From NCBI RefSeq assembly GCF_036759925.1, contig NZ_JAPKIB010000009.1, forward strand, positions 62,001 to 126,000: 64,000 bases of DNA, read 5' to 3'. Of this stretch, positions 27,817 to 37,969 are shown one piece after another. Every line of letters starts with the position of its first letter. Position 1 is the first letter of the stretch. Made by a program: the position numbers and the translations under genes. The DNA comes from Kluyvera sp036759925. Its GTDB lineage: Bacteria; Pseudomonadota; Gammaproteobacteria; Enterobacterales; Enterobacteriaceae. The notes beneath the pieces are model-generated. The model was not told the DNA's origin. It saw only the letters and a list, made by a program, of their open reading frames with translations, and ran no database searches.

Positions 27817-28908
27817 ATGAATATTGGATTTATCGGCCTGGGGGCGGTGGTGAAAACCGCCTATCTTCCTGCGCTAGCGCGACTGTCGTTCCCAATCTCC
27901 TCGTTGTGGGGATACGATCTGAACCCTCAGCGCACGCTGCCGGGTGTCAGCGCCTGTGCGTCACTGGCGGAGCTGCTGGAAAAGCCGCTCGATGTGTTGT
28001 TTATCACCACCGTTTCGTTGCAGCATCTGCCCGCGCTGGAACAGGCGCTGCGTGCCGATATTTCGCGCATCGTGGTGGAGAAACCGGTCGCCGCCACCCT
28101 GGGGCAGATTGATAGCCTGCGTCAGTTGCTTGCCCATGAAGATAATGCCCCGCGCGTGCTGGCGCTGGACCACTGGATGGCGCGCGATGGTGCGTGGTGT
28201 CTGGCACAGGGGAAAATGGACGACCGCTGGCAGCCGGAGGATTCCGCGAGCGTGGCTGCACCGCTGGTCGCTTCGCTGGACGATATTGCCGGCATCGACG
28301 GCTTTTTGCTGGAGCCAAGCGGCTTTAACGCCGCCGGGGAGCCGATTGCCCTGAACTTTACCACCGGCGAGCCGGATACCCGTGAATTTCGCCATCCTGA
28401 CGGTGTGATTGTCGATATCGGCACCCACGTGCTGGCCATGATGCGTGAAACGGTGCGCTATCTCGGCGGTAGCGATGATATTCAGCTGGTGGCGGAGCAG
28501 GTTAAGGACCGGCTGGGGCGGCCTATTGCACGCGGCGATGTCGAAACGGCGGAAGGGGAGGCGCATCTCAAAGGTACGCTAGGCCATATTCCGGTGAATC
28601 TGTGGCTGAACAAATACGCCGGGCCGGGCGTAGAGCGTAAAGGGATCCGCATTTATCTGCGCGACGGTAGGATTATCAGCCAGACTCGTGCTCCTGGCGG
28701 TGAAAGCGTGGAGCTGATTGATGGCGATAGCGTGATGCGCTGGACGCGGCCGGGCGCCATTTACGCGCACTGCCTCGCGGAGCACATCCTCGGTAAGCGC
28801 AGCCTGTTTTTCCGCGCCCCGGACGAAGTGGCGAAACTGACGCAGCGCCGGATGGCGGAAGTGGAGACGCTTTTGCGTATCCAGCAGCAGCTGCGTGGGG
28901 AACATTGA
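27817..28908 (+). CDS. Gfo/Idh/MocA family oxidoreductase
   Basis: A 363-residue NAD(P)-dependent dehydrogenase-type protein. The N-terminal Rossmann fold shows GFIGLGAVVKTAYLPAL, and the EKP motif appears as VVEKPVAATL at about 85-94. Conserved Asp/His-type residues lie in GVIVDIGTHVLAMM. The ATG at 27817 matches the family start; the longer reading from 27742 is not supported. It follows the MetC-like gene by 89 bases and may be part of the same operon or have its own promoter. Substrate unknown. Confidence 0.82.
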   Translation: MNIGFIGLGAVVKTAYLPALARLSFPISSLWGYDLNPQRTLPGVSACASLAELLEKPLDVLFITTVSLQHLPALEQALRADISRIVVEKPVAATLGQIDSLRQLLAHEDNAPRVLALDHWMARDGAWCLAQGKMDDRWQPEDSASVAAPLVASLDDIAGIDGFLLEPSGFNAAGEPIALNFTTGEPDTREFRHPDGVIVDIGTHVLAMMRETVRYLGGSDDIQLVAEQVKDRLGRPIARGDVETAEGEAHLKGTLGHIPVNLWLNKYAGPGVERKGIRIYLRDGRIISQTRAPGGESVELIDGDSVMRWTRPGAIYAHCLAEHILGKRSLFFRAPDEVAKLTQRRMAEVETLLRIQQQLRGEH

Positions 28909-28959
28909 GCGGTGAGTCGTGGTAAAATAGCGGCACAAGAACCGAGTTAAGGAGTCGTC

Positions 28960-29181
28960 ATGGAATTCATCTGCCCAACTTGTCAGGCCTCGCTGGAGGT
29001 GCAGGGTAACCAGGCCCACTGCGATCGCTGCGAGCAAGATTTTACGCTGGAGGCGCGCTGCCCGGAGTGTCATAAACCGCTGGAGGTGTTGAAAGCCTGC
29101 GGTGCGGTGGACTACTTCTGCCAGAACGGCCACGGATTGATATCGAAAAAACGGGTGGAATGGGCGCCTGTCGGTGAGTAA
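28960..29181 (+). CDS. yfgJ: Zinc-ribbon protein YfgJ
   Basis: A 73-residue protein (E. coli 71) with two CxxC knuckles, CPTC...CDRC and CPEC...CQNGHG, consistent with a double zinc ribbon. Function unknown. AAGGAGTCGTC precedes the start. It is backbone, sitting between insert A and the convergent xseA gene. Confidence 0.92.
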   Translation: MEFICPTCQASLEVQGNQAHCDRCEQDFTLEARCPECHKPLEVLKACGAVDYFCQNGHGLISKKRVEWAPVGE

Positions 29182-29225
29182 TGGACGTCTCTGACCGGGC
29201 ATAAATGCCCGGTCATTCTCAGCGT

Positions 29226-30602
29226 TTAGTCGGCTTTTTTACGCGCTCGCGTTTTCTTCTGCGCGGTCACCGTGCGGATTTCACTCTCCACCCAGCCGTC
29301 GGCCAGACGCGTCGTCAGCATCTCTCCCGCCTTTGCCTGCTTCGTTTGCTTCAGCACTTTGCCATCGCTGGCGGTCGTGACGCTGTAGCCGCGCGCGAGC
29401 GTCGCCAGTGGACTGACGGCTTCCAGATGCGTCACCGCATTGCCAAAGCGTTCACGCTGTTCGCTCAGGCGGGCGCGAATATTCTCGGCCAGACGATATT
29501 CCAGTTGTTGAATGCGCGACTGGGCGCGATGAATGCGCGGCTGAGGATTCTGCTGATTCAGACGCTGTAGCATGCGCTGCCGGCGCTGATTAGCCTGTTT
29601 CATCTGATTTTCCAGCGCCGTGTTCATGCGCTGGCGGAGACGCTCAAGCGTCGTCTGCTGGCGCGCCAGACGCAGCTGTGGATGCTGCTGCTGGAGGCGA
29701 TGGAAAAGCTGGGTAAAACGACGGCTGCGGTTAGCCAGGTAGTAGTCCATTGCCATACCGAGACGCTGCTGGGCGGATTGGATCTGGCGGACTAACTCCT
29801 GCTGATTGCGGCTGACCATTTCTGCTGCGGCGGACGGCGTGGGGGCGCGCAGGTCGCCGACGAAATCGGCAATGGTGACGTCGGTTTCATGACCGACGGC
29901 GCTCACGACTGGAATGCGGCTGGCAAAAATAGCCCGCGCCACGCGCTCATCATTAAAGCTCCACAAATCTTCCAGCGAGCCGCCGCCGCGCCCGAAAATC
30001 AGCACGTCGCACTCGCCGCGGGCGTTGGCCACCTCAATGGCGCGAACGATTTGCCCCGGTGCATCTTCGCCCTGCACGGCGGTAGGGTAAATCACCACCG
30101 GCAGCGACGGATCGCGGCGTTTCAGGACGTGCAGAATATCGTGCAGCGCCGCCCCAGTTTTCGAGGTGATGACCCCAACGCAGTGTGCCGGAGAGGGGAG
30201 CGGCTGTTTAAACTGCTGGTCGAAGAGGCCTTCGGCCTGGAGCTTCGCCTTCAGTTGCTCATACTTCTGCTGCAACAACCCTTCGCCCGCTGGCTGCATG
30301 CTTTCAACGATGATTTGATAATCACCGCGCGGCTCGTACAGCGTAATATTGGCGCGAACTAACACCTGCTGCCCATGTTGCGGACGGAACGTCACCCGGC
30401 GGTTGCTGTTGCGGAACATCGCGCAGCGCACCTGGGCGTTATCGTCTTTTAAGGTGAAGTACCAGTGGCCGGAAGCGGGCTGGGTGAAGTTTGAAATCTC
30501 GCCGCTAATCCACACCTGGCCCATCTCCTGCTCAAGCAGTAGACGCACCGTCTGGTTAAGGCGGCTAACGGTAAAAATTGAGGGGCTTTGTGAGGATAAC
30601 AT
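29226..30602 (-). CDS. xseA: Exodeoxyribonuclease VII large subunit
   Basis: A 458-residue protein (E. coli 456). It carries an N-terminal OB-fold nucleic-acid binding domain (about 10-110), a catalytic region (about 125-320, with GRGGGSLEDLWSFN and VGHETDVTI), and a long basic coiled coil (about 320-420) that binds the small XseB subunits. The enzyme degrades single-stranded DNA to oligonucleotides. It is divergent from guaB across a 160-base promoter region. Confidence 0.97.
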   Translation of the reverse strand: MLSSQSPSIFTVSRLNQTVRLLLEQEMGQVWISGEISNFTQPASGHWYFTLKDDNAQVRCAMFRNSNRRVTFRPQHGQQVLVRANITLYEPRGDYQIIVESMQPAGEGLLQQKYEQLKAKLQAEGLFDQQFKQPLPSPAHCVGVITSKTGAALHDILHVLKRRDPSLPVVIYPTAVQGEDAPGQIVRAIEVANARGECDVLIFGRGGGSLEDLWSFNDERVARAIFASRIPVVSAVGHETDVTIADFVGDLRAPTPSAAAEMVSRNQQELVRQIQSAQQRLGMAMDYYLANRSRRFTQLFHRLQQQHPQLRLARQQTTLERLRQRMNTALENQMKQANQRRQRMLQRLNQQNPQPRIHRAQSRIQQLEYRLAENIRARLSEQRERFGNAVTHLEAVSPLATLARGYSVTTASDGKVLKQTKQAKAGEMLTTRLADGWVESEIRTVTAQKKTRARKKAD

Positions 30603-30694
30603 GTGAGCGGGATCAAATTCTAAATCAGCAAGTTATTCAGTCGAAAGTAACATGCTTACCGGGGAGCGCAAGGTTTTTTTGCAAAAAAGTGTGG

Positions 30695-30720
30695 ATGCAA
30701 TCGGTTACGCTCTGTATAAT
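30695..30720 (+). promoter_or_regulatory. guaBA promoter with PurR operator
   Basis: ATGCAATCGGTTACGC (30695-30710) fits the PurR box consensus and is the same site known in front of E. coli guaB. TATAAT at 30715-30720 is the -10 box, so the operator covers the -35 region. An A/T tract (TTTTTTTGCAAAAAA, 30673-30687) just upstream resembles an UP element. Confidence 0.85.
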
Positions 30721-30762
30721 GCCGCGGCAATATTTAATAACCTCCCAGGTGAGATATTGCCC

Positions 30763-32229
30763 ATGCTACGTATCGCAAAAGAAGCCCTGACGTTTGACGA
30801 CGTCCTCCTCGTTCCCGCTCATTCTACCGTTCTGCCGAACACTGCTGACCTCAGCACCCAGCTGACCAAAACAATTCGCCTGAACATTCCTATGCTCTCT
30901 GCGGCAATGGACACCGTGACTGAAGCGCGCCTGGCAATTGCCCTGGCACAGGAAGGCGGCATTGGTTTTATCCACAAAAACATGTCCATCGAGCGCCAGG
31001 CGGAAGAAGTTCGCCGCGTGAAGAAACACGAATCTGGCGTGGTTACCGACCCGCAGACCGTCCTGCCAACCACCACGCTTGCCGAAGTGAAAGAGCTGAC
31101 CGAGCGTAACGGCTTTGCAGGCTATCCGGTTGTGACCGAAGACAACGAACTGGTCGGTATCATTACCGGTCGTGACGTGCGCTTCGTGACCGACCTGAGC
31201 CAGCCGGTGAGCGTCTACATGACTCCGAAAGATCGTCTGGTTACCGTTCGCGAAGGCGAATCCCGTGACGTGGTCTTCGCTAAGATGCACGAACGCCGCG
31301 TAGAGAAAGCGCTGGTGGTTGACGATAGCTTCCACCTGCTGGGCATGATCACCGTTAAAGACTTCAAAAAAGCAGAACGTAAACCAAACGCCTGTAAAGA
31401 CGAGAAAGGTCGTCTGCGCGTAGGCGCAGCGGTTGGTGCGGGTGCGGGCAACGAAGACCGCGTTGATGCGCTGGTTGCCGCGGGCGTTGATGTCCTGCTG
31501 ATCGACTCCTCCCACGGCCATTCTGAAGGCGTTCTGCAGCGTATTCGTGAAACGCGTGCAAAATACCCAGACCTGCAGATCATCGGTGGCAACGTGGCTA
31601 CCGGCGCGGGCGCTCGTGCGCTGGCAGACGCTGGCTGCAGCGCGGTTAAAGTCGGTATCGGCCCTGGCTCCATCTGTACTACCCGTATCGTCACCGGCGT
31701 CGGTGTACCGCAGATCACCGCCGTTTCCGACGCGGTTGAAGCGCTGGAAGGTACCGGTATTCCGGTTATCGCCGACGGCGGTATCCGTTTCTCCGGTGAT
31801 ATCGCCAAAGCGATCGCTGCTGGTGCCGCTGCCGTGATGGTAGGCTCCATGCTGGCTGGTACCGAAGAATCTCCGGGTGAAATCGAACTCTATCAGGGCC
31901 GTTCTTACAAATCTTACCGTGGTATGGGCTCCCTGGGCGCGATGTCCAAAGGCTCTTCCGACCGTTACTTCCAGAGCGATAACGCTGCCGACAAACTGGT
32001 ACCAGAAGGTATCGAAGGTCGCGTAGCCTATAAAGGTCGCCTGAAAGAGATCATTCACCAGCAGATGGGCGGCCTGCGTTCCTGTATGGGTCTGACCGGC
32101 TGTGGTACCATCGACCTGCTGCGTACGAAGGCTGAATTCGTGCGTATCAGCGGTGCGGGTATCCAGGAAAGCCACGTTCACGACGTGACCATCACCAAAG
32201 AGTCCCCGAACTACCGCATGGGCTCCTGA
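30763..32229 (+). CDS. guaB: IMP dehydrogenase
   Basis: A 488-residue enzyme, same length as in E. coli, that oxidises IMP to XMP with NAD, the first committed step to GMP. The TIM barrel is interrupted by a CBS pair (about 95-210); the catalytic cysteine is in GIGPGSICTT near residue 305, and the mobile flap is around RGMGSLGAM. The start MLRIAKEALTF at 30763 is taken instead of a longer frame that would run back through the promoter. It forms an operon with guaA. Confidence 0.98.
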   Translation: MLRIAKEALTFDDVLLVPAHSTVLPNTADLSTQLTKTIRLNIPMLSAAMDTVTEARLAIALAQEGGIGFIHKNMSIERQAEEVRRVKKHESGVVTDPQTVLPTTTLAEVKELTERNGFAGYPVVTEDNELVGIITGRDVRFVTDLSQPVSVYMTPKDRLVTVREGESRDVVFAKMHERRVEKALVVDDSFHLLGMITVKDFKKAERKPNACKDEKGRLRVGAAVGAGAGNEDRVDALVAAGVDVLLIDSSHGHSEGVLQRIRETRAKYPDLQIIGGNVATGAGARALADAGCSAVKVGIGPGSICTTRIVTGVGVPQITAVSDAVEALEGTGIPVIADGGIRFSGDIAKAIAAGAAAVMVGSMLAGTEESPGEIELYQGRSYKSYRGMGSLGAMSKGSSDRYFQSDNAADKLVPEGIEGRVAYKGRLKEIIHQQMGGLRSCMGLTGCGTIDLLRTKAEFVRISGAGIQESHVHDVTITKESPNYRMGS

Positions 32230-32238
32230 TAAGTTTCC

Positions 32239-32271
32239 GCGCCCAACCCCTATACTTTACAGGTTGGGCGC
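32239..32271 (+). other. Strong hairpin in the guaB-guaA gap
   Basis: GCGCCCAACC (32239-32248) and GGTTGGGCGC (32262-32271) pair perfectly and are followed by only TTTG. Because guaA lies 37 bases later in the same operon, this is more likely a partial terminator or processing/stability element than a full stop. Confidence 0.6.
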
Positions 32272-32308
32272 TTTGTTATTGTTTCACTTGCCTCGGAACT
32301 AACGTCAA

Positions 32309-33886
32309 ATGACAGACAATATTCATAAACATCGCATTCTCATCCTTGATTTCGGTTCCCAGTACACCCAACTGGTTGCACGTCGCGTACGTGAACTGGG
32401 CGTCTATTGCGAGCTGTGGGCATGGGATGTTACTGAAGCGCAAATCCGTGAGTTCAATCCGAGCGGTATCATCCTCTCCGGCGGCCCGGAAAGCACCACC
32501 GAAGCAAACAGCCCACGTGCGCCAGAGTACGTGTTCAACGCGGGTGTGCCGGTATTCGGCGTATGCTACGGCATGCAGACCATGGCAATGCAGCTGGGCG
32601 GCCACGTTGAAAGCTCCACCGAGCGTGAGTTCGGCTACGCTCAGGTTGAAGTACAGACCGACAGCGCACTGATCCGCGGCATTGAAGACGCGCTGACCGC
32701 TGAAGGCAAACCGCTGCTGGACGTGTGGATGAGTCACGGTGACAAGGTTACCGCCATCCCGGAAGGCTTCGTCACCGTTGCCAGCACCGAGACCTGCCCG
32801 TTCGCCATTATGGCGCACGAAGAAAAACGCTTCTACGGCGTGCAGTTCCACCCGGAAGTGACCCATACCCGTCAGGGCCTGCGTATGCTGGAGCGTTTTG
32901 TTCGCGACATCTGCCAGTGTGAAGCGCTGTGGACCCCAGAGAAAATCATCGACGACGCCGTTGCCCGCATCCGCGAGCAGGTTGGCAACGATAAAGTGAT
33001 CCTCGGCCTGTCCGGCGGCGTAGACTCCTCCGTTACCGCGATGCTGCTGCACCGCGCCATCGGTAAAAACCTGACCTGTGTGTTCGTCGACAACGGTCTG
33101 CTGCGTCTGAATGAAGCACAGCAGGTGATGGACATGTTCGGTGACCACTTCGGTCTGAACATTGTTCACGTCGAAGGTGAGCAGCGCTTCCTCGACGCGC
33201 TGAAAGGCGAAAACGACCCAGAAGCCAAACGTAAGATCATCGGTCGCGTATTCGTTGAAGTGTTCGACGAAGAAGCGCTGAAGCTGGAAGACGTGAAGTG
33301 GCTGGCGCAGGGGACTATCTACCCTGACGTTATCGAATCTGCGGCCTCCGCAACCGGTAAAGCGCACGTCATCAAATCTCACCACAACGTGGGCGGCCTG
33401 CCGAAAGAGATGAAGATGGGTCTGGTTGAACCGCTGCGTGAGCTGTTCAAAGACGAAGTGCGTAAAATTGGCCTGGAACTGGGCCTGCCGTACGACATGC
33501 TGTTCCGTCACCCGTTCCCAGGCCCAGGCCTCGGCGTTCGCGTGCTGGGCGAAGTGAAGAAAGAGTACTGCGACCTGCTGCGTCGTGCGGATGCTATCTT
33601 CATCGAAGAACTGCACAAAGCCGACCTGTACAACAAAGTGAGTCAGGCGTTCACCGTGTTCCTGCCGGTACGTTCCGTTGGCGTGATGGGCGATGGCCGT
33701 AAGTACGATTGGGTTGTCTCCCTGCGTGCTGTGGAAACCATCGACTTTATGACCGCACACTGGGCGCATCTGCCGTACGATTTCCTCGGCCGAGTATCCA
33801 ACCGCATCATCAACGAAGTTAACGGTATCTCCCGCGTGGTGTATGACATCAGCGGTAAGCCGCCGGCTACGATTGAGTGGGAATGA
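32309..33886 (+). CDS. guaA: GMP synthase (glutamine-hydrolysing)
   Basis: A 525-residue enzyme, same length as in E. coli. The N-terminal class I glutamine amidotransferase has the nucleophile in GVCYGMQTM (Cys86) and the His/Glu pair in QFHPEV. The ATP pyrophosphatase P-loop is GLSGGVDSS, and the C-terminal dimerisation domain ends IEWE. It converts XMP to GMP. Its 3' end is the boundary of insert B; in other enterobacteria this 3' end is a known integration site for mobile elements. Confidence 0.98.
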   Translation: MTDNIHKHRILILDFGSQYTQLVARRVRELGVYCELWAWDVTEAQIREFNPSGIILSGGPESTTEANSPRAPEYVFNAGVPVFGVCYGMQTMAMQLGGHVESSTEREFGYAQVEVQTDSALIRGIEDALTAEGKPLLDVWMSHGDKVTAIPEGFVTVASTETCPFAIMAHEEKRFYGVQFHPEVTHTRQGLRMLERFVRDICQCEALWTPEKIIDDAVARIREQVGNDKVILGLSGGVDSSVTAMLLHRAIGKNLTCVFVDNGLLRLNEAQQVMDMFGDHFGLNIVHVEGEQRFLDALKGENDPEAKRKIIGRVFVEVFDEEALKLEDVKWLAQGTIYPDVIESAASATGKAHVIKSHHNVGGLPKEMKMGLVEPLRELFKDEVRKIGLELGLPYDMLFRHPFPGPGLGVRVLGEVKKEYCDLLRRADAIFIEELHKADLYNKVSQAFTVFLPVRSVGVMGDGRKYDWVVSLRAVETIDFMTAHWAHLPYDFLGRVSNRIINEVNGISRVVYDISGKPPATIEWE

Positions 33887-33959
33887 GATTGTATTTAATT
33901 TATTGATTTTATTATGATAATTTATATTCAATAACTATCTATCACTATCACCAACGGTA

Positions 33960-33995
33960 TTTTTCATGGCATGCCTTTGGCATGCCATGAAAAAA
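33960..33995. terminator. Bidirectional terminator after guaA
   Basis: TTTTTCATGGCATGCC and GGCATGCCATGAAAAA are perfect arms around TTT, giving a T-run on both strands. It ends guaBA rightward and the SIR2-like gene leftward, and lies in the AT-rich gap 33887-34122, which contains no gene. Confidence 0.85.
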
Positions 33996-34122
33996 TGTCG
34001 ATACCATTACTAGCTAAATGACTCTAGCATGGTATTGGAAACGCGCATCAGCCACTCCTGATGAGGTATGGGGCTTGAGTATTCGTTGCATCAAGATCGC
34101 GCATCATGTGGAATGTCGTGCA

Positions 34123-37100
34123 TCACCTTGCGTCCCATCGTCGCTTCAGAGAAATTAGTCTATTATCGCTATTTAGCGAGCTGTCCGCTTCCCCTATTTG
34201 TTTCAATATATCTTCTATCCCATGTGGCCATGCCAACGCGTTGTCTGGTAGAACGGTATGAAGTAAAGCCAGCACTTGCTCCGGGTACCGGTCTACTATG
34301 TCGCCGCCTGATCGGCGAAGTTTTGGCAGCATCAAATGGTCACGCTCGATTCTGCCCAAGAACGGTAAAACCAATGCAGCTATAGTAGGAAATTCATCGC
34401 CACTAGAGAAAGCCAATTCGCAAAGGCGAGCCGACGTGTTGGGTGTTCTGGCTGAAAGTTGGCGCGGCCAAATCTGCAGCAGTTCGGGAAGCTGTCCTTT
34501 CCATCGTTCGTTTGAGTTTTCGTTTATCTCGTCAGACCATCGTTGAGCCTGCCATAGTATTCGGGATCGAAACTCGTCATCGACTGTCAAAAGTAAGCTG
34601 CGCATCTCTTCATTGGAGATACAACGCTCGCCGGTGATGTCGTCAACAGTTCCCCACCCAGCAAGGATCATACCTGCGATGATTTCACCATTCGAGCGTC
34701 GCGATGGGAGAGGGTTAACGGCGAACTGCAGCATGTGATTTTTCAACCGCATATAGAGCTCTCGATTTGGAGTTCTCGCCCCCCACAGGAAGCCCGACCA
34801 TGCTGCGTCGCGGTCCTCCTTGTCGTTATCCTGAAGCACAGGCAATAAGTAATGCTCTGTCCATTTTGGATCGACAGCGAAAAACCAATTGAGATTGTGA
34901 AAAAAAATCACAATTGCATGTCTGCGCAACTCGTTTGGAAGCGACAACAGTTCCTCAGCCTGAACAAGCCATTCGGAAGGAATGCCTTGGTTTCGATTGA
35001 GATTATTACTACGGGGATCATTAAAAAGCGCCTGCGCGATCTTACCAGTGGGTGAATTAATCGCTTCCATCGTCCAGTCTGGTTCCTTTGAGCCCCGAAT
35101 AATACCCGAACGTCCTTCATTAGGCGATTCACGGAGGACGCCAAGCAGCTTCCTCAAAATACGGTCAAAAATAGGAGAATAGTCTTTGCTTAGCTTTGCA
35201 CTGGCATCTTTTAGCCAATCGGTCGCGGGGCGGAGAATTGTTGCAAGTTGTGGATTTGGATAACGAGATAGTCGCTCTGTAATCAACCAAACTAATCTTG
35301 TCTTGTCATTCTTCCGTGCCTCTGAAGTAAGGAACCGTTGCCATGCCCAATCTGGAAAATTTCCTCGTTTGGCAGCATTGGTCAACGCAGCAAAAGCGCG
35401 CACAGGGCGCTGAGAGGCTAGGCCGGAAAAAGGATCGTTTTCGACGAGAAAATTGTCTGATCGACCACTACGTTCCTTTGCTCGCAGCAGTACTAGTGAA
35501 AGGGGGATTTCTGCTAGTTCCTCATGACTGGTGTTTGTTCTGACCCATTCAGCCCTACTTTCCAGCGATTCAGCAGCCCTCTCGCAATAATCCTCTTTCC
35601 AGTCGGGCACAGCAGTACGGAGTAGTTTCGCTTGTTTACGGGTGCTGGCTGAAAGCTTGCATTCTGAGTTTTGAAGCCAGTGAATACGATTTAGAATTGA
35701 CCAAGCTCGTCTGCTATCGAAGGCTGCAATCTTTTCGCGCTGCCATCGCTCCGGGCCAATCAACAGTTTTTGTTCGATTAACTGACGCGACGCTCTACTG
35801 AGTTTTTTCCATCGTTCTGCGATGACCAGTAATAGGTCTCGTTGATGATAACGATCCCAGAATGCGGTATTGCTTAATGATGATATGAATTGCCCAAACT
35901 CATTATCTGAAACAATACTTTTTTTTCCTGATGCCCATATTCGTAGCCGAGCAAAAACGGTGTCATCTTCTGTAGGCCATGATAAAAATTCTCGTTTAGC
36001 TGCAGATTTATTAATTTGAACTAGTTGCGTAAACAGCTCCGAAAACTGGATAACTAATGCTGAAAGTCCATGCGTTCGATGATAATCGTCGGCACCTTCA
36101 ATATTATCCTTGACTAATGGGCTAATATTTCTAGGGTCATAGCCACCAATTTCTTGTTCAAGTGCAAGAGCAAGTTCGAGATTCTGTCGTAGGGCTTTAA
36201 CAATTGTGAAACACCATTCATCAGGAATAGTAATTTTTTCGTGCGTTTCAGGATATTTTACGTCCATCCACAGCAAGTGATCTTCATATGCCTGAGCGGT
36301 CTCTACTTCGGGCGGCTTTGATGCATTCCTGGAAGAAGGCCTTGCAGAAAGGTGGGGACGGAGCACCTCTCCAAACCGCCTAACTATAGCGCTACTCCAT
36401 CCCTCAACCTTAATGACACCTTGCAGGTTATACCACTCGTGATAAAAGTCTTCGACGTGGCTCCAGGTTTCAAAAAGCAAGCGCCATGAGTTACGAATGT
36501 TCTGACGTATTGGGGGATTGCTTCGTTCTAGCTCCAAAGAGATGCGCCGTTGAATGTTCTGATTAAGTGACGATTGATGGGATGCCCACCATACAGCAGC
36601 AGGCTGGTCACAAACCTTTGCGAGCCATACGCCTAATTTATCTAGACGCGGAACAATATATGGGAAATGATTAGCCCAATGACCGCGAAACGCAGTAAGA
36701 TTTTCATCGCGGATCGCTGCTTTATCAAGATGATTAAGTTCGAAAGCATCCCACGCATTGGATGGTGTTTCTCGCTTGGCATAATTATCTTCAGGATCTG
36801 GTTTAGTCGGCAAGGGGTCTGAATCAAGGCCATATAGATCGAATGGATCAATATAGGATTCTTTGCTACTAAGTGAAATTGAATTAACCGGTCTCGCGAA
36901 TCGTCGGTATTTGTCGAACACGCAAAGCCATTCAGCAGGGGGGAGAATCTCTCCCTCGCAGAACTTCTTTACGCCTTCGTAGGTTGAAATAACATGTGTC
37001 ACCTGACCTCGTTCATGAGGTTGAAGCGCTGTCGGTCCTTTTTTAGATGTTTCAAGAACCTTTGCGAACCAGGCATCGGGATTACGGGCTCGCTCTGCCC

Positions 37101-37963
37101 AAGCGTCAAGAGATTGCCATAAGGCAGCATGTGCATTATCTGGACTATATGGAATGGCCTTAACACCTTTGTGTCGCCATCGTGCGATGGCATCGTTATG
37201 GTCGCCAGATTGGAAAGCGTAAGCTTTTTCGCGGTTCCCTGAAGTTTTACGCAAAGCTTCAAGAAGGTATTGGACTGGAGGATCGTCGGCCGTATACCCA
37301 ACAAATACAACAATATACTTTCCAAGTATTTCACGAATGAAGGTTGTTGCCCATCCGTCCGATAGATATGCGCGACCAAATTCTGAACTTGAGAGAACAA
37401 AGCCATCATTCTCAGCAGCTGTATAAGTCGGTGTTGAGCGACCATGGAGATAAACTATTCCGTTGATCTCATTTGGAAGTGAAGGGTCCGGTAATCTCGG
37501 TGGTTGCCATACGCGAAGATTGCGACCGCAGTCATCAAATAACCTGTCGAAGTTCGTCGTGACTAATTGAACAGTGCCTTCTGGCGTCGTCGCTAAGTCT
37601 AGCAAAATCCTGTGTGCAGTCAGATCGCAATCCGCAGGTGGTTTTAATGCAGATGCTACCGCCTCCTCGATATCGCGTGAGGAAAAGTCTCTTTCTAGAA
37701 GCCCGAAAACACGGTCAGCAGATATGACGCCGGGTATACCAACACGCTGGTCAATCTCTCTAGCTTCTTGGATTAGTCTATAGGCAGGACTATTTTGGTC
37801 GACACCAAGTCGAGCAACTACTTGGCTTGCTAATCCAAAGAAATCAGGTAGTTGAGCACGTGCTCTGGATACGCCCGCCCCGCAAAAGAAAATTACTCGG
37901 CCTTGATCTCTGGCAAGAAGGAGATCATCAGGGATTGATGGGCCGTCAGGCTAAAAATCGCAA
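34123..37963 (-). pseudogene. SIR2-like NADase-type protein with C-terminal DUF4020, frameshifted near its start
   Basis: Correcting one base gives a protein of 1279 residues. It starts at TTG 37963 (GGAGG six bases upstream) with MRFLA, but a surplus base at 37948 creates TGA; after it the frame continues DGPSIPDDLLLARDQG. The SIR2 domain residues are all present: GAGVS (28-32), TTNFD (about 135-139), the catalytic His of YLHG (about 173) and GYTADDP (about 222-228). The long middle is helical and unrecognised; the end, GEADSSL...LKRRW, fits DUF4020. Such SIR2 proteins deplete NAD in phage defence, as in Dsr or Thoeris ThsA. An uninterrupted frame from an internal TTG at 37605 would lack the NAD-binding GAGVS. 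The gene is AT-richer than its neighbours. Either a broken gene, a sequencing error or recoding at TGA-C. Confidence 0.75.
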
Positions 37964-37969
37964 ATTCAT

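Noticed and set aside
32276..33931. 551-codon open frame opposite guaA and similar long frames opposite guaB.
   Set aside because: Antisense frames in highly expressed GC-rich genes; rich in His/Val/Phe/Gln and without homology to known proteins as far as I can tell.
34002..34036. ATACCAT ... ATGGTAT inverted repeat with CTAG motifs just after guaA, considered as a recombination core site.
   Set aside because: Arms are only seven bases, the spacer is long, there is no integrase and no second copy at the other end of the block.
34123..37605. Taking the SIR2-like gene as an intact 1160-residue protein from an internal TTG.
   Set aside because: The frame is open well upstream of that TTG and there encodes the GAGVS NAD-binding motif, so an internal start would produce a protein without its active site.
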